In this document: piece after piece, positions 12,301-22,209 of the stretch | Position numbering within the stretch: position 1 is the stretch's first letter | Layout: each line of letters starts with the position of its first letter | From: Phoronis australis | Taxonomy: Eukaryota; Phoronida; Phoronidae | Assembly: GCA_002633005.1 (NCBI GenBank) | Contig: NMRA01000086.1 | Location: 993,000-1,053,601, forward strand | DNA length: 60,602 bases | Direction: 5' to 3' | Notes under the pieces: generated by a model | Databases searched by the model: none | Told to the model about the DNA's origin: nothing | What the model saw: the letters and a program-made list of their open reading frames with translations, nothing else | Made by a program: the position numbers and the translations under genes

Positions 12301-14487
12301 TGGCTTTTTATCAACAAGTCGTATTGCATTTTAGTGATATTATTGTACCGTTAGTGTGCGTATGTTTCTAAAGGCTATCGTATAAAAACACAAGAACAAT
12401 AATATCAAGCAAACAGTGTTTATTAATTACAAACCGATTACTGGATTAACGTAATTATGCAGCGACAGCAATTGTTCCTTTTGAAGCTGAGTGATTGACG
12501 TTTACGCTTCATCGAAACCGTTCAGAATTCTCCTTTGAGTCAAGACTCATGTCATTAAACATGGTCAAAGGCTTTAATGAACAGGCACTAATATCCAGGT
12601 GAGGCTAAACCGTGCTCTGGACCTCCCTCCGACAGGTATATACCAGCATCCAGTTATACCAATATTGTACTGTACATGATTTACAATTGTCATGGCCCCA
12701 ACAGGTCAGTGAGAGATGGCTCCCTAGTAAACGCAGCTATTCTCGGNNNNNNNNNNNNNNNNNNNNNNNNNNNNNNNNNNNNNNNNNNNNGGTTATTAAA
12801 CACTTTTGTTGCTCCTTGCCTCTTGTTGGTCATGAACTTAAAAGTCAACAATGCAGTGTAAAGTGAGGAGACTGGATGGTTTTTTGAACTTTACGTCTAA
12901 ATCAGGCCAAGGAAGAAGTTCGAACGAACAAGAACGCTCACTGAGGAAGAATTCGTCGAAGTTTAGGCACGTTTGCCCCAATTGTCAAAGCTGTAAATTA
13001 GGTGACCATTAATATTCGTACGCGGTACATGGTAGAGAAAATTGCATAAGTTTCGTGCATGATTATGGACACTAGTCCCATTGAAAACTGGCAAATACGA
13101 GACAACACAGTTATGCGCCTTTATACACTGATGCGTCAGCACTGGGCAAATTTGTTAATTAGTGCGAACTCATTTAATTCGCGTAGAGCCATTGCTTTTT
13201 TCACTGTGAAGCATAAACGCGGGAATTTAAATGTGTTGTGAGTGAGACCGCCGAAGCCTGTTAGGACCAGGGAGCATCAAAACGTCATTGCGTGTGGGCA
13301 AAAAATACTAGCCGTCCATATCAAACACAAACCTCAGAAATTTACACAAAACAGGGATTCAACAAACCATGAACAACTGTTCTTTCTCCTGATACCATTC
13401 GAGTGAGTTCGCAACAACTAACACAAAAATCTTCACAAAAAGCCGACGCATCGCTAAGTATCACCACAGTTGTGGTTTCGCTGGGGCTGAGACACACTGC
13501 GTTGCTCATATAACCAGAGACCAGGCAATAAATGTGACAGCCCCGCTTTTCGTCTAATACTCTCGTAGACACGTTGTGGTAATGCGTGTAAAAGGGAAAA
13601 ACGTGAACTACTCAGGTACATGTGTCAAGTAGTTCCGTACGAGAAAACTTCAAAACTTTTTAATCAACTACACCTTTTCTTGAAAGTCAGGGTTTCATGT
13701 ACATCTTTTACGAAGCCACACCATCAAACTAAGGTGGCAGAACGTAAATAAGTAAATTAATAAACATGAGCACTGCGCCAGAAATTGCTTTCGCATAATA
13801 TCCAGGTTCTCATTCACTCCCCTGCATACGCTCACTGGTACGACTGAGCTCAGAGGAGCAGGAGACACATTTGTGCTATGCTCGACTGTCTGCTAGTAAA
13901 GTCAGGATCCGAACCCGGTCTCCCAAGCAGGAGCCCGGAACTCAAACCACTGGGCCACACTGGTAGAACATCAGAGGGTAAATAACATGAATAATACATG
14001 TTTCTTTATTTATTTATTATTGTGATATTTAAAATGAGGGTGACCTCTTCAGTGATAGCCCCGCTTTTCGTACCTTCTGCAATCACACAATGCCCGGTAA
14101 CGAACTTGGTGACAACATCCAACATGTCTACCGGCGATATGTCCAAATGTATATTATGAAACATATAAATTCAGTGCTCTGCAACGCATCATTTCCACTG
14201 TAGAAAATGCATTTACATGTACAGGTGCACTAGAAAGACTAAGACTAAATTTAAATTTAAAATCGAGGGGCGACACGATGTGGATATCATTCGGTTTATT
14301 CTTGGCTAACAGAAAGCAGGTCGGCGCTGTCCACAAGAATGATTGAAAAGTAATCCTAGACTAACTGATTTGCTAACAACTTTTGGAGCTATTTGGTATG
14401 AAGTTGTCTAAAAAGAAACTTACACGATAGCCCAAGGATCACGACCGCTGAAACCACCCAAGCGCTTTTCTGTAATACCATATTCAT
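179..14487 (-). CDS. Nicotinic acetylcholine receptor-like subunit (Cys-loop ligand-gated cation channel), nine exons
   Basis: Exons in transcript order: 14487-14424, 11555-11413, 10676-10632, 9332-9223, 7603-7420, 6877-6577, 3577-3518, 2330-2212, 397-179. All have GT-AG ends and the phases agree, giving about 413 codons. Known of the family: pentameric plasma-membrane cation channels gated by acetylcholine or related ligands. Seen: a signal peptide, loop D Trp (QMTWTD), loop A (WLPDIKLYN), loop B (GSWVYN), loop C with vicinal cysteines (YSCCPEPYEDITY), then M1, M2, M3, a very short cytoplasmic loop (about 55 aa) and M4 ending the protein. The CC pair makes it alpha-type. The 45-bp and 110-bp exons match the conserved nAChR gene structure. 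Oddities: the Cys-loop has 15 rather than 13 residues between cysteines and lacks FPFD; M2 has Ile at 9' and Arg at 15'; the M2-M3 linker is about nine residues short. It could be a derived receptor or one starting to decay. The family call is firm; function as an ACh-gated channel is inference. Confidence 0.9.
398..2211. other. Last intron of the nAChR-like gene; contains a tRNA-like SINE and a one-base gap
   Basis: Non-coding. It holds the tRNA-like repeat near 930-1045 and a poly-G run of 14 (1461-1474) followed by a single N at 1475. AT-rich elsewhere, with no further exon seen. Confidence 0.6.
930..1045 (+). repeat. tRNA-derived SINE-like sequence (degenerate)
   Basis: Shows an A-box-like segment (AGTGACCTAGTAAG) and, about 45 bases on, a B-box-like GGGTTTGAGTGCC, the spacing of an RNA polymerase III tRNA promoter. 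It does not fold into a good tRNA, so a SINE or tRNA relic is more likely than a functional gene. Confidence 0.4.
2212..2330 (-). CDS. nAChR-like exon 8: M3
   Basis: The acceptor ATATTTTCAG gives phase-1 entry matching exon 7. It encodes M3 (RLVEINLLLVSISITCSVLV, then LNMWYNSS), aligning without gaps to M3 of known subunits, followed by a PDKMRQ segment like the usual MPxWxR. The donor GTATCAG leaves phase 0. The reading frame stays open upstream to about 2434; see the separate finding on that stretch. Confidence 0.8.
3518..3577 (-). CDS. nAChR-like exon 7 (60 bp): M2
   Basis: A 60-bp exon between TGTTGTAG and GTAAGC, phase 1 at both ends. It encodes VGVLIMLAALRNNATSGKL, which continues the EKVTLG of exon 6 as M2. 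By family numbering it has Gly 6', Ile 9', Ala 13' and then Arg 15', Asn 16' and Asn 17', so the outer half of M2 is polar and charged. Confidence 0.75.
4257..4348. repeat. 46-bp tandem duplication
   Basis: Two adjacent 46-bp units (4257-4302 and 4303-4348), each beginning TTTGTCAGTCG and ending ATGCCTTCC, differing at four or so positions. Lies in the long intron between nAChR exons 7 and 6. Confidence 0.85.
5176..5229. repeat. 18-bp tandem repeat, three copies, with palindromic ACGCGT cores
   Basis: Three 18-bp units based on AGAACGCGTTACGCGTAT (5176-5193, 5194-5211, 5212-5229). Each unit carries CGCGTTACGCG-like symmetry, so the array is CpG-rich inside an otherwise AT-rich intron of the nAChR-like gene. 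Confidence 0.85.
6577..6877 (-). CDS. nAChR-like exon 6: loop C and M1
   Basis: Starts at GTG after the acceptor CCCAATAG. It encodes a DMEEF segment, then loop C with adjacent cysteines (YSCCPEPYEDITYDFHLR), a basic stretch, M1 (ELIVVACLVFLIPTVFLLPP) and the start of M2 (ESREKVTLG). The intermediate-ring Glu of EK is kept. The residues before M1 are unusually rich in Lys and Ser (KNKVKASKSKEPE), where the family normally has a compact RRLPLYY-type junction. The donor is GTAAAT, phase 1. Confidence 0.92.
7420..7603 (-). CDS. nAChR-like exon 5: degenerate Cys-loop and loop B
   Basis: Encodes VVVSHDGSIMYLPRVSL, then the Cys-loop CTIDRDDQGNVKDDQKC, then HLKFGSWVYNGNL. The loop B Trp is present. 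The canonical FPFD of the Cys-loop is replaced by NVKDD, and there are 15 residues between the cysteines instead of 13. The acceptor is GCCCTAG and the donor GTAAAT, ending in phase 0. Confidence 0.92.
7741..8431. mobile_element. Inverted-repeat THAP transposon derivative, non-autonomous
   Basis: Ends are inverted repeats: CTTAAAGGCGAAGGCAA at 7741 and its complement ending at 8431. Inside, both arms begin a THAP zinc-finger ORF pointing inward: plus strand at 7781 (MPQCCCVPGCTNYR) and minus strand from 8158 (MPHCCCVPGYTYHG, reading on to 7931). THAP domains are C2CH DNA-binding modules found in P-element-like transposases. The left arm lacks about 200 bp that the right arm keeps between terminus and ATG. 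No transposase core is present. It sits in intron 4 of the nAChR-like gene. The right-arm sequence recurs in the element at 22.7-24.1 kb. Confidence 0.8.
9223..9332 (-). CDS. nAChR-like exon 4 (110 bp): loop D to loop A
   Basis: A 110-bp exon, the conserved length for nAChR exon 4. It encodes TWTDTSLRWN and then SLMVPNSDVWLPDIKLYN. The Trp of TWTD is the loop D aromatic and WLPDIKLYN is loop A. The acceptor is ACATGTCAG and the donor AG|GTACAG; it ends in phase 2, completed by the first base of exon 5. Confidence 0.93.
9333..10631. other. nAChR-like intron 3, no feature recognised
   Basis: Short overlapping ORFs at 9591-9983 on both strands show no domain and are probably chance. Confidence 0.5.
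10632..10676 (-). CDS. nAChR-like exon 3 (45 bp): loop D strand
   Basis: A 45-bp exon bounded by TTTATTTTCAG and GTACGG, encoding NTEQQSLVLHAWIQM. Its length and position are the signature third exon of nAChR genes. It ends just before the conserved loop D Trp. Confidence 0.88.
11413..11555 (-). CDS. nAChR-like exon 2: N-terminal helix and first beta strands
   Basis: Encodes the N-terminal helix motif (KRLLRDLLNDY followed by IRPAARHKPVQLSLRL), matching the usual receptor pattern of Leu-rich helix, Tyr, then RPV. Two acceptors in tandem (TAGTAG) allow a start at 11555 or 11552 without changing frame; the shorter form gives 140 bp, the more common exon length. The donor is GTAAGC after the codons for EAL. 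Confidence 0.85.
12747..12790. other. Assembly gap (44 N)
   Basis: Run of N within the first intron of the nAChR-like gene. Confidence 0.99.
13880..13975 (-). repeat. tRNA-derived SINE head, minus strand
   Basis: On the minus strand TGGCCCAGTGGTTTGAG resembles an A box and GGGTTCGGATCC is a near-consensus B box, about 35 bases apart. This is the head of a tRNA-derived SINE rather than a clean tRNA gene. Confidence 0.6.
14424..14487 (-). CDS. nAChR-like exon 1: start and signal peptide
   Basis: ATG at 14487, with a second in-frame ATG two codons on. It encodes a short basic start and a hydrophobic run (SAWVVSAVVILGLS), a typical signal peptide. The donor GTAAGT follows at 14423, leaving phase 1, which fits exon 2. 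An in-frame ORF extends upstream but adds nothing receptor-like, so the start at 14487 is preferred. Confidence 0.75.
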
Positions 14488-17400
14488 TCTTAAGGCGACC
14501 GACGTTCTATGACCCACTGAAAACACTGAGCAACTATATAAAGCGATTGTAAAAGAGACGTTTTCATGAATGAATGTGGCCGCGTTTGCTAAAAGTGTGC
14601 ATTTGTTCCGAATGACCAAAGTGTTTTGAGGGGGACTCTTTAATAATATTGTTTGCCTCGCGACTTTTTATTTTGGCATATCGTGTTGTGCATGCGTGTA
14701 ACGTTTGACATATTGTGATATACTGTTACTTGTGTTAAACATTTTTTCATCTACGGTATACCAGTTTGTGACTTTTGTAAAACCCTTGTTATCTGTGTGT
14801 TGTTGTAAGAACCAATCACAACAAATAAACAAGTCTTTAAAAAACGCGAAAACTTTAAATTAGGTTGGATACGATAGCGATCATGGATAAAGGCGTGTAT
14901 ATAGGTTACATTGACCGAAAACAAGTTTTCACCGAAGAATTAACCGAAGACCTTGGGACTTTCTCGGCTCTCTACAGTATATGCTTAATCGACCTTTTCT
15001 CGGCTTCGGCAACGAGCCTAATTTGAAATTAGAAACACGAGTTCTCGAAAACAGTTCCGTGGGCTTCGATGAAACTTTAAAAACTTAATATTTATTCATC
15101 AGTCGCAAATACTATGTCAGGACTTTCGATATCAACGCCAAGTTTTTGCGTAGTGTAACAAACGAATACGACTGCTATTTTTTACGAAAATACCTTACGT
15201 TTTGCGAGTTGATTTGTCATAGACACCAAACTCAGATACTAATAAAAATTTCTCACGATGTTTTTGAGGTAATCGATGAAGTTTTCATTTAAAACTGTTT
15301 CATTAAAATCGACCGTGGCGTTATTTTCTATGAATGTATCTTTCTTAAAAATTTTAACTTAAAATGTGTTAATGTAATAATAATAAAAGAAACGTAAATA
15401 CAAAATATATTTTTATAATCTCTAATCTTTTGTCTTTTGGAAATATATAATTTTACCAGTTAAAAGAGCCTGCTTTTATATACTTGTTAGAATGGGGGCC
15501 ACTACACAAGGTTTGAGACAACCTTCAACAGACGCTCTACCACATTCTATTTCAAAGCAATGATTTGAACATCGAAGCTCCGTTAAATTTCTTCTGAGAT
15601 CAACACATTTTAACCTTCAAATATTTAGCCACTCCTCATCATGTGTAGGTAGCAACAATTTCTTGCTTTTGACACACTGCTCTCCCATTCTTGGAAGGCA
15701 CAGTCTCTGACTCTTTCAGTGAACATTTTAACACAAGTAGTAATACACTTTAATACTCAAGTGCATGTATACCGGTTCTACAAGATTGCGCTGCAGCCAA
15801 ACCTAACCAAACTTGTATTTGTACAACCATTCTTTGTAGTCAATGTTTTCCTACTGATGTCGTCTACCCATGATGGTAATTATAAAGTGCACGAGTCCTC
15901 TGTTGCATGTTAACCATATTTCACGTCGACCAGCATGTTAATAAATCTTAGCCAGCAGTCATAGACTCCGTACAGCAGAGGTGAAGGGTGTTTGTTTTCC
16001 CCTCCATCCCCAGGTTTAATTGCCAACCTCACTCATTATTCCACTCCACCGAAGGTTGTATTGTCGTGTAAGTATACAATTACTTTTGCTGTCTGTCTGT
16101 TTTACGGGCGAACGCATTCCAGAAACAGTACGTGGAATTTGTAAGAATTATTACTCTCCATACACTCCATATGTTGGCCACACTACGTGATTGACATGTA
16201 ATATCTGTAAAGATTTGTGTCCGGATCAGGGTACTTATACGCTATCAACGAGCAGATTTATAACAACACAATTGATTACAGGAAATTGAATGTGAAACAT
16301 ATGGATGTGCACCATGTTTTACCAGTTTAACTTCATGTTACGTTTAATCTTCTTGCCCAACCTTGAGTAAACCTGGATCTGGTCTGCACGTATACTGAGG
16401 CTAATCTAGGAGTTGTTTTAACTCATTTACTCGCTTTTTAATGCCAAACCAATTCAGAATAGAAACAGTTTGTTAAGTCTTCGTAATTCTTCATTTAAAT
16501 TAGTTCAGTCAATCCAGTAGGCTAACTTATAGAGTCGTTTTGTCACCTCTTTCGTGCATTTGGCGATTGGAATCTATTTCGAAGTTGATCGCCCGAGAAA
16601 ATCGTATGTCCACCAAGTCGTGCGTGTGGCGGCCCCCTGTTGTAATTGTGCATTGCTGGGTAGCGACTGAGAAATTGGCTGCGATTTCAGGTAGCCCTCA
16701 AACAAGCCAGATTGGCAAAAAACTAATTGGTTGACAGTACTTTTGGATCACATTTTTGGAATCGTTTCGGGAGCGCCATTGCATTGTTATTCGTACGACT
16801 TTGTTTGGTGAGAGCCCTTCCGTTTCCGCCTCGTTGTGTTGTCGGCTGCGAATTAAACTCGTTAACTTACAACTCTTTGTCTAGTTTATCTGGCGTAGGA
16901 TATTTGCTTTCAGAATGTAATGTTGGCTTTAGTCGAGCATCGGCAGGGTAATGGTGGTTTTGCGGTGAAAAGTGCCGATTTTGCGTTTTTTGCCCCTTTT
17001 TTCTTGGTCTACCTTGCTTTTCAGTTGGAGGGAAAAAGTCGAAAATACGAGAGAGAATAAAGTTGCTGTATTTTTCTGTAGGTCTTATGATGTGAAATGC
17101 CTAAAAAGTTTTCGTTCTTTGCATGCAGGTTTTGGCAGAGTGAAGAACGGGTGATGAGTCTATTGACGTGTTTTCTGATAGACAGACCCTGTGAGAACTG
17201 TTCTGTGCCCCCTTGAAGTTTGGTTATGGGAAATACCTGCTGCGCAATGATAGGCCGCTTACTTGAATTTATTAAACACAGATTTTAATTATTTTCACGG
17301 CCGGTGTTGCAGCCTTTCATGAAGCGAAAGGCATTGTTTTGGCTATGGTTTGAAATAAAGGTTGTAGGCGTAATCAATTCTTTTTTGTTAATAGTATCAT

Positions 17401-18940
17401 AGGAATTATATTTTTCGAATCAAAATACACCATTTTTGCAATAATTTAGATCTAAATTGCTTCAATATACCTGTTAGCTTTCATTTTAATATTATATTGC
17501 AGAAAATTTCAAAGTTGGTATAACTTTATATCACTCGTGATATTCCGGCGATTTCCGCGTAAGAATGTGCCAGAATTCTGACACACTTCCTTTCCCATGA
17601 CCAAGCCTCAAATGGCTACACAGAACAGCGCTATCTTGAGGCTGATAAACAGCTATGCTTTCTTTGACCTTAAAGATGTATTCGCATAGTCCTAACTTTG
17701 CTAATGTATAGCAGGAACTTAACGGAAATGCTATTTGAACATCATCCACTCTGAACAATGTGCAGCTGTATTCATTGACAACTCGTAAATGTGAAAACAA
17801 AAAATTCTGGTAATAGGTGTCCTTTGCGCTAATGACGTTCGTTGGGAGGCTCATATACCCCGAAGTGTTATTCCCCAAAATCACGTCGCGGTACTTACTG
17901 GATACGATTGAGTGATCTACAGCGGATCATTTTCGACACAAAAATCGTTCTTAAAAACATTAGGAAATTTTCAGCCTTCTTCATGTAACAGAGCAAGTCT
18001 CCACTGAACCTCAAAATATGTATTTTCTCTCATCAGGCATTCGTTTCAGTTCAATTTGCACATAATAACGATCAACTTTCCATGAAAGCAAAAGAAGGAA
18101 AACACCCTTCTCCTAAGCCTGTCGCTAGCGAAGTGCCCGACACATACAGTCGCGCCCACATGCCCACGTAACAAAGGCGCACTGAGACGCAACAAAGACA
18201 TTAGCATAAGAATAAGTGAACATTTGCAACTAAATAAGAATAACAATAAGCGTAAAGTTACGAACGTCCCGTCACATTCATTTGTACATCGTCGCTATAT
18301 CCTAACTAATTTGACCAAGCAATCACAGAGACAGAAAATCAGCGTGCGAGTTCCACTTTTAAAGTGTTACGGTCGCCAACGCACCTTTTCCACACATTTG
18401 ATCACGCTAAAAACGCCTAAATAAAAATGTCAGAAGTATGAAGTACCAGGGTTTTTCGGTTTTCTCTACGAATCAAAACATGTCGAAAACGATTCCGGTT
18501 TCAAACAAAAAAGTTGTGTTTCATCTATTAAAACAGCTTGTTTACATAAATAGTTTCATGACTGGCCAATCAGCAGGATACACAAACTCAGTTACTGTGC
18601 TAGTTAGGTACGCACATATTGCCTCTCTGCACGTATGTTCAACTTTCTCTTTGTTCGTGTGGCTCTTTGGGGTTTGAATACACCAGGACTGGTTGCGAAA
18701 TGTGCGCTTGCTGATTGTGCAGGTTTTGTTAGGAGTTTTTAAATTTGCGCAGAACTTTGGAATTTGACATTTACTGTTTGGGCAATTCGCATGTATAATT
18801 TTGGGCATGGGGTTGTAACTGAATGGCTCCTTACTGAATGCAGGCAGGCCAAGTGAGTTTGCTGTAAACCATAACCCAAAACTATGTATATTATTGGTTT
18901 CCATTTAAAAGATGAAAATGTTGAGTGGAGATCCCTTTTG
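14488..18940. other. Intergenic region between divergent nAChR-like and JmjC-like genes
   Basis: No gene recognised. 14488-16500 is AT-rich. 16540-17160 is somewhat GC-richer with several overlapping ORFs on the plus strand and could hold a promoter or 5' exon, but no motif proves it. The region must contain the promoters of both flanking genes, which are transcribed away from each other. Confidence 0.4.
17531..17884 (-). CDS. Unassigned ORF, possible exon or relic
   Basis: An open frame of at least 117 codons (open upstream to about 17930) ending at a stop near 17531. The translation contains SGYMSLPTNVISAKDTYYQ and CTLFRVDDVQIAFPLSSC. It faintly recalls a Cys-loop receptor ectodomain (Cys, 14 residues including an FPL, Cys) but lacks the GSW motif and other landmarks. 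It may be chance or a decayed exon. No function is claimed. Confidence 0.2.
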   Translation of the reverse strand: MILGNNTSGYMSLPTNVISAKDTYYQNFLFSHLRVVNEYSCTLFRVDDVQIAFPLSSCYTLAKLGLCEYIFKVKESIAVYQPQDSAVLCSHLRLGHGKGSVSEFWHILTRKSPEYHE

Positions 18941-19012
18941 GAATATGCCAGAGATCTACATCACCAGGTCACTGATGAGGACTTCAGTATACAGGTATAA
19001 AGTCTGTACCCA

Positions 19013-19110
19013 GAGATGTGGAAACGCAGCGTACGGGAAGCTATTGAGACCCAAGTCCACAGACCAAGTCTGAACATAGATCCTCGACTTGATCTTCCTT
19101 TTACGGGAAT
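19013..19110 (+). mobile_element. Possible retroelement C-terminal relic
   Basis: The translation starting MWKRSVREAIETQVHRPSLN resembles the tail common to some GIY-YIG/reverse-transcriptase elements of invertebrates (a basic REAI motif followed by P-x-LN). No reverse transcriptase is left. It could alternatively be part of a 5' UTR of the gene that follows. Confidence 0.35.
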
Positions 19111-19367
19111 CCCCCCGACATTAAGGAATCCCCGCTATTGTTTTTGTTGTTTTATTCTACAACGACAGAGGGCGCACCCGGTGGTGTACAAGTCCGTGAG
19201 ATATGGACGAAACGACTGTACACTAAGCACATCAAGGTACGGTTGTTTGGTTCCAAAAGGGATATTCACTTTATATTTTCATAACCCTGAAAGTTGTCGG
19301 TGTAACTGCAGTGTCGTAATATTTTCAGGAACACCTCTCAACACTCTCCGACACATACTTCTACGCA

Positions 19368-20095
19368 ATGAAGAGCTGCGAAAAATCTTGCACATTTAAT
19401 ATGAGCCAAACAAAGGCTTTGTTCCAAAAAGTACAATTGCGTGCTCGAAAAATGGAAGTCACAGACGTCGATCTTGTTTTATTAAATGCCATCCAAACAA
19501 TTAAAATCGAAGTTAACCGGCGTTCGCAAACTCCAAAACTGGGCAAGCGCAAACGCCTGATTGCCAAGACCACGCTTCTGAGTATTTTGATATTGTCCGT
19601 TCTCGCCATTTCACTCTGGTACTGCCAGTGGCATATTTCCATTCTGAAATTTACGAAACCTGTTTTAGAGCCATTTTTGAATAATGATGCTTGCGTGATT
19701 GATCTTCCCGAGAATTACCTTTACATCTTTCGTCCCGTTGCCGACTGTGACTTCTGCCGCAATGTATCCGGAATTGTTCGCGTGAATAATATTTCATCAG
19801 ACGATTTTGAAGAACGTTTCGTGAAGAAAGGACAAATGGTTCTCATAGAAGACGGGCAGTTTAATTGGGAATCGTTTGAAACAATGGGATTCGACAAGTT
19901 GAAGAATATGTATGTCGAGAATGACGAAAATCCCTTACTTGACCAGAGCTTATCGCCGGAATCTCGGTATAATATTCCAACGGCTTGCCATATTTCAAGA
20001 TTTACAACAGGTTTTAAAAACGTGAACGATTTGGTCCGATACTCTTCGCGGGAGCTCAACTCAACAGACGGCAACAACAAGTGGTTCATAGGCTG
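19368..20095 (+). CDS. JmjC-like exon 1: membrane anchor and N-terminal half
   Basis: Large first coding exon ending GGC TG|GTAAGG in phase 2. It carries the transmembrane segment, the Cys-containing CDFCRN stretch and acidic segments up to WFIGW. Confidence 0.88.
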
Positions 20096-22158
20096 GTAAG
20101 GGAAGCGTTGAACGTCATGGAAAGCACTACATGCTATAAGCAAACTATGTGTTGTAGACATCAGTGCCCGGTTGCATGAAACAGTCTGAGATAGGCACTG
20201 CACTAACCTTCCTAAATCCTCTGTTCATTTCTATACTTGTGGAAACACCACTTCTTATATCTTGTGATGCTGTTTTACATTAATTACTAAGTCAAAGTTT
20301 AACAAATACAAATCAATGTGACTAGCAATCTTTTCATGCAACGACCCTTCAAAGACCAAGTCCCTTATTCCTTTTCATCAATATAGGGACTCAATTTTTG
20401 GATATATAATTAGAAAATTATAGTAGCCAAAGATAGGCTTATAATTGAGATGGTATGATAGAAAAGTATAACATCTGTGAGTAAAGAGCGATACAAATAC
20501 GTAGAAGATTTAGAGACCTTAGTTGAGACCCTTTTGGTGACTGTTTCATGCAACTGGGCGCAGGTGACATAAATGCGTGCTCTTTTTCAAAAGCAGTATC
20601 CTTAGGTTCCGTGATATATACTTTTTGATTTTCAGCTGGTCTAAATTTAAATAAAAATAAATTTGAAAACAGAATTTTGTCGTCAGTTAAAGCATAGAAC
20701 TCTAGCCCTGGAATGCCAACTTCGATCTCGCGACAGCTGAGGTTGCGCCGCGCATGCGTGAGAGTTGTCTGCATTAGTTTGTTCCGGTGTATGTAATTGC
20801 TATGCAGTTTATTGTCATTAAAACTTTTTGCAACTCCGCCATTTTTCAACCAAATTGCATAAGATTCATACCATTAGAGAGCTCTTTGTCAGTTCTTGAT
20901 CGTTGTACCAGAAGCAAAGTACAAGTAATTTAATTCATAAGTAATAGACTATAAATGTGATTTCGCATACGTGACTGGTTTAAAAATATTTTTTAATTCT
21001 AAAAACCAAGAATGTTGCCAAAATGCCAAAAATAACAGCGTGTATTAGTAACCTAAAAGTAATTGAACCAGAGAAGTTATATAAAGGACTAGTTAAGACA
21101 CTGGGTAAATAATTTCAATGATTCAAAATACTTCTGCCCCATAAAGACTAAGGTTTTAGAATATGGATTTCTCACAATTGCTGTAAATAATTTAGTCAGG
21201 CATTTATCCAAAGTCATACATCTTTATATATTATGATTAATTGGACCTTTGGTGCCGTTTGAAACAATTGCATTCTTCAGTAAAACTGAACATAAATGTT
21301 CCCTGATAGATAAATACGCCCAAATAGCTTTGAAGTGTACTGTGAATAGCTCATCACATTGGTTGCAGTGTAGGATTATCCATAAAAGTTTAGAATTAAA
21401 CTATTTTCTTCCGAAAGTTTGTGATCCTGATACATGTAGTGTGCATGCATGTTACCGTGAACATGATAAATTGGATCACAGTTTATTGTTATGTTACTAA
21501 AGAAAGTGGACTCCGGAAAATTCGTATACTTATAATAAGAGATAACGTTATTTTGAACACATGGTGCATAGTTGTCACGGTTAATATTCAAGAACGAAAA
21601 AACAACGGAACAACTAAATTGAAAAGCGGAACTTCAAGATAAAAGTCGGACATATGGATCTAAGCCAAAACGTTAAGGTGAAATATTCGCTGCAACACAC
21701 AAGACGTGCCGAAAGCGTTTTTTGTCGTACGGGGTATGTAACAACCAAAAATGCCCGATAGTGTTTTTGTAGTTGAACGGGAAATTGCGGGTGCCCCCAG
21801 AACCCACAATACGTCCATTTTTCTATTTTGTCGAACGAAGAAATATGGCATGAAAAATTACAATAGTAAAAGATAATATGGCCCTGTGTCAAAAAGCAAG
21901 AGTGGGGCAACTGGCAAATACACTGTACGCTGCCAGCAATAACGAAGTACTGGGCTGGATTCTTTTACAAGGTAAACTTTTCATTTTTTTAACTTTTATT
22001 TCACGGTTATAGGTAAATATTACAGATAACAATAAGAGCACTTCGCAGAAGTCGAATTAACAAAAAAACGGTATCTGGGCAACAGTTAAACGTTGCAGAA
22101 ATGAATTATTATAGAAACAACTGAAAACAGCACGCATGCTCACACACAAACACACACA

Positions 22159-22209
<51 letters not shown>

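Larger units (their letters stand above)
11556..14423. other. nAChR-like intron 1 with a sequence gap and a SINE
   Basis: Contains a 44-base run of N (12747-12790) and a minus-strand tRNA-like repeat near 13.9 kb. A 76-aa minus-strand ORF (13342-13572) is Cys-rich but unlike any family I know. Confidence 0.55.

Noticed and set aside
19721-20203. 160-aa minus-strand ORF
   Set aside because: Shadow of JmjC-like exon 1, which has domain and splice support on the plus strand.
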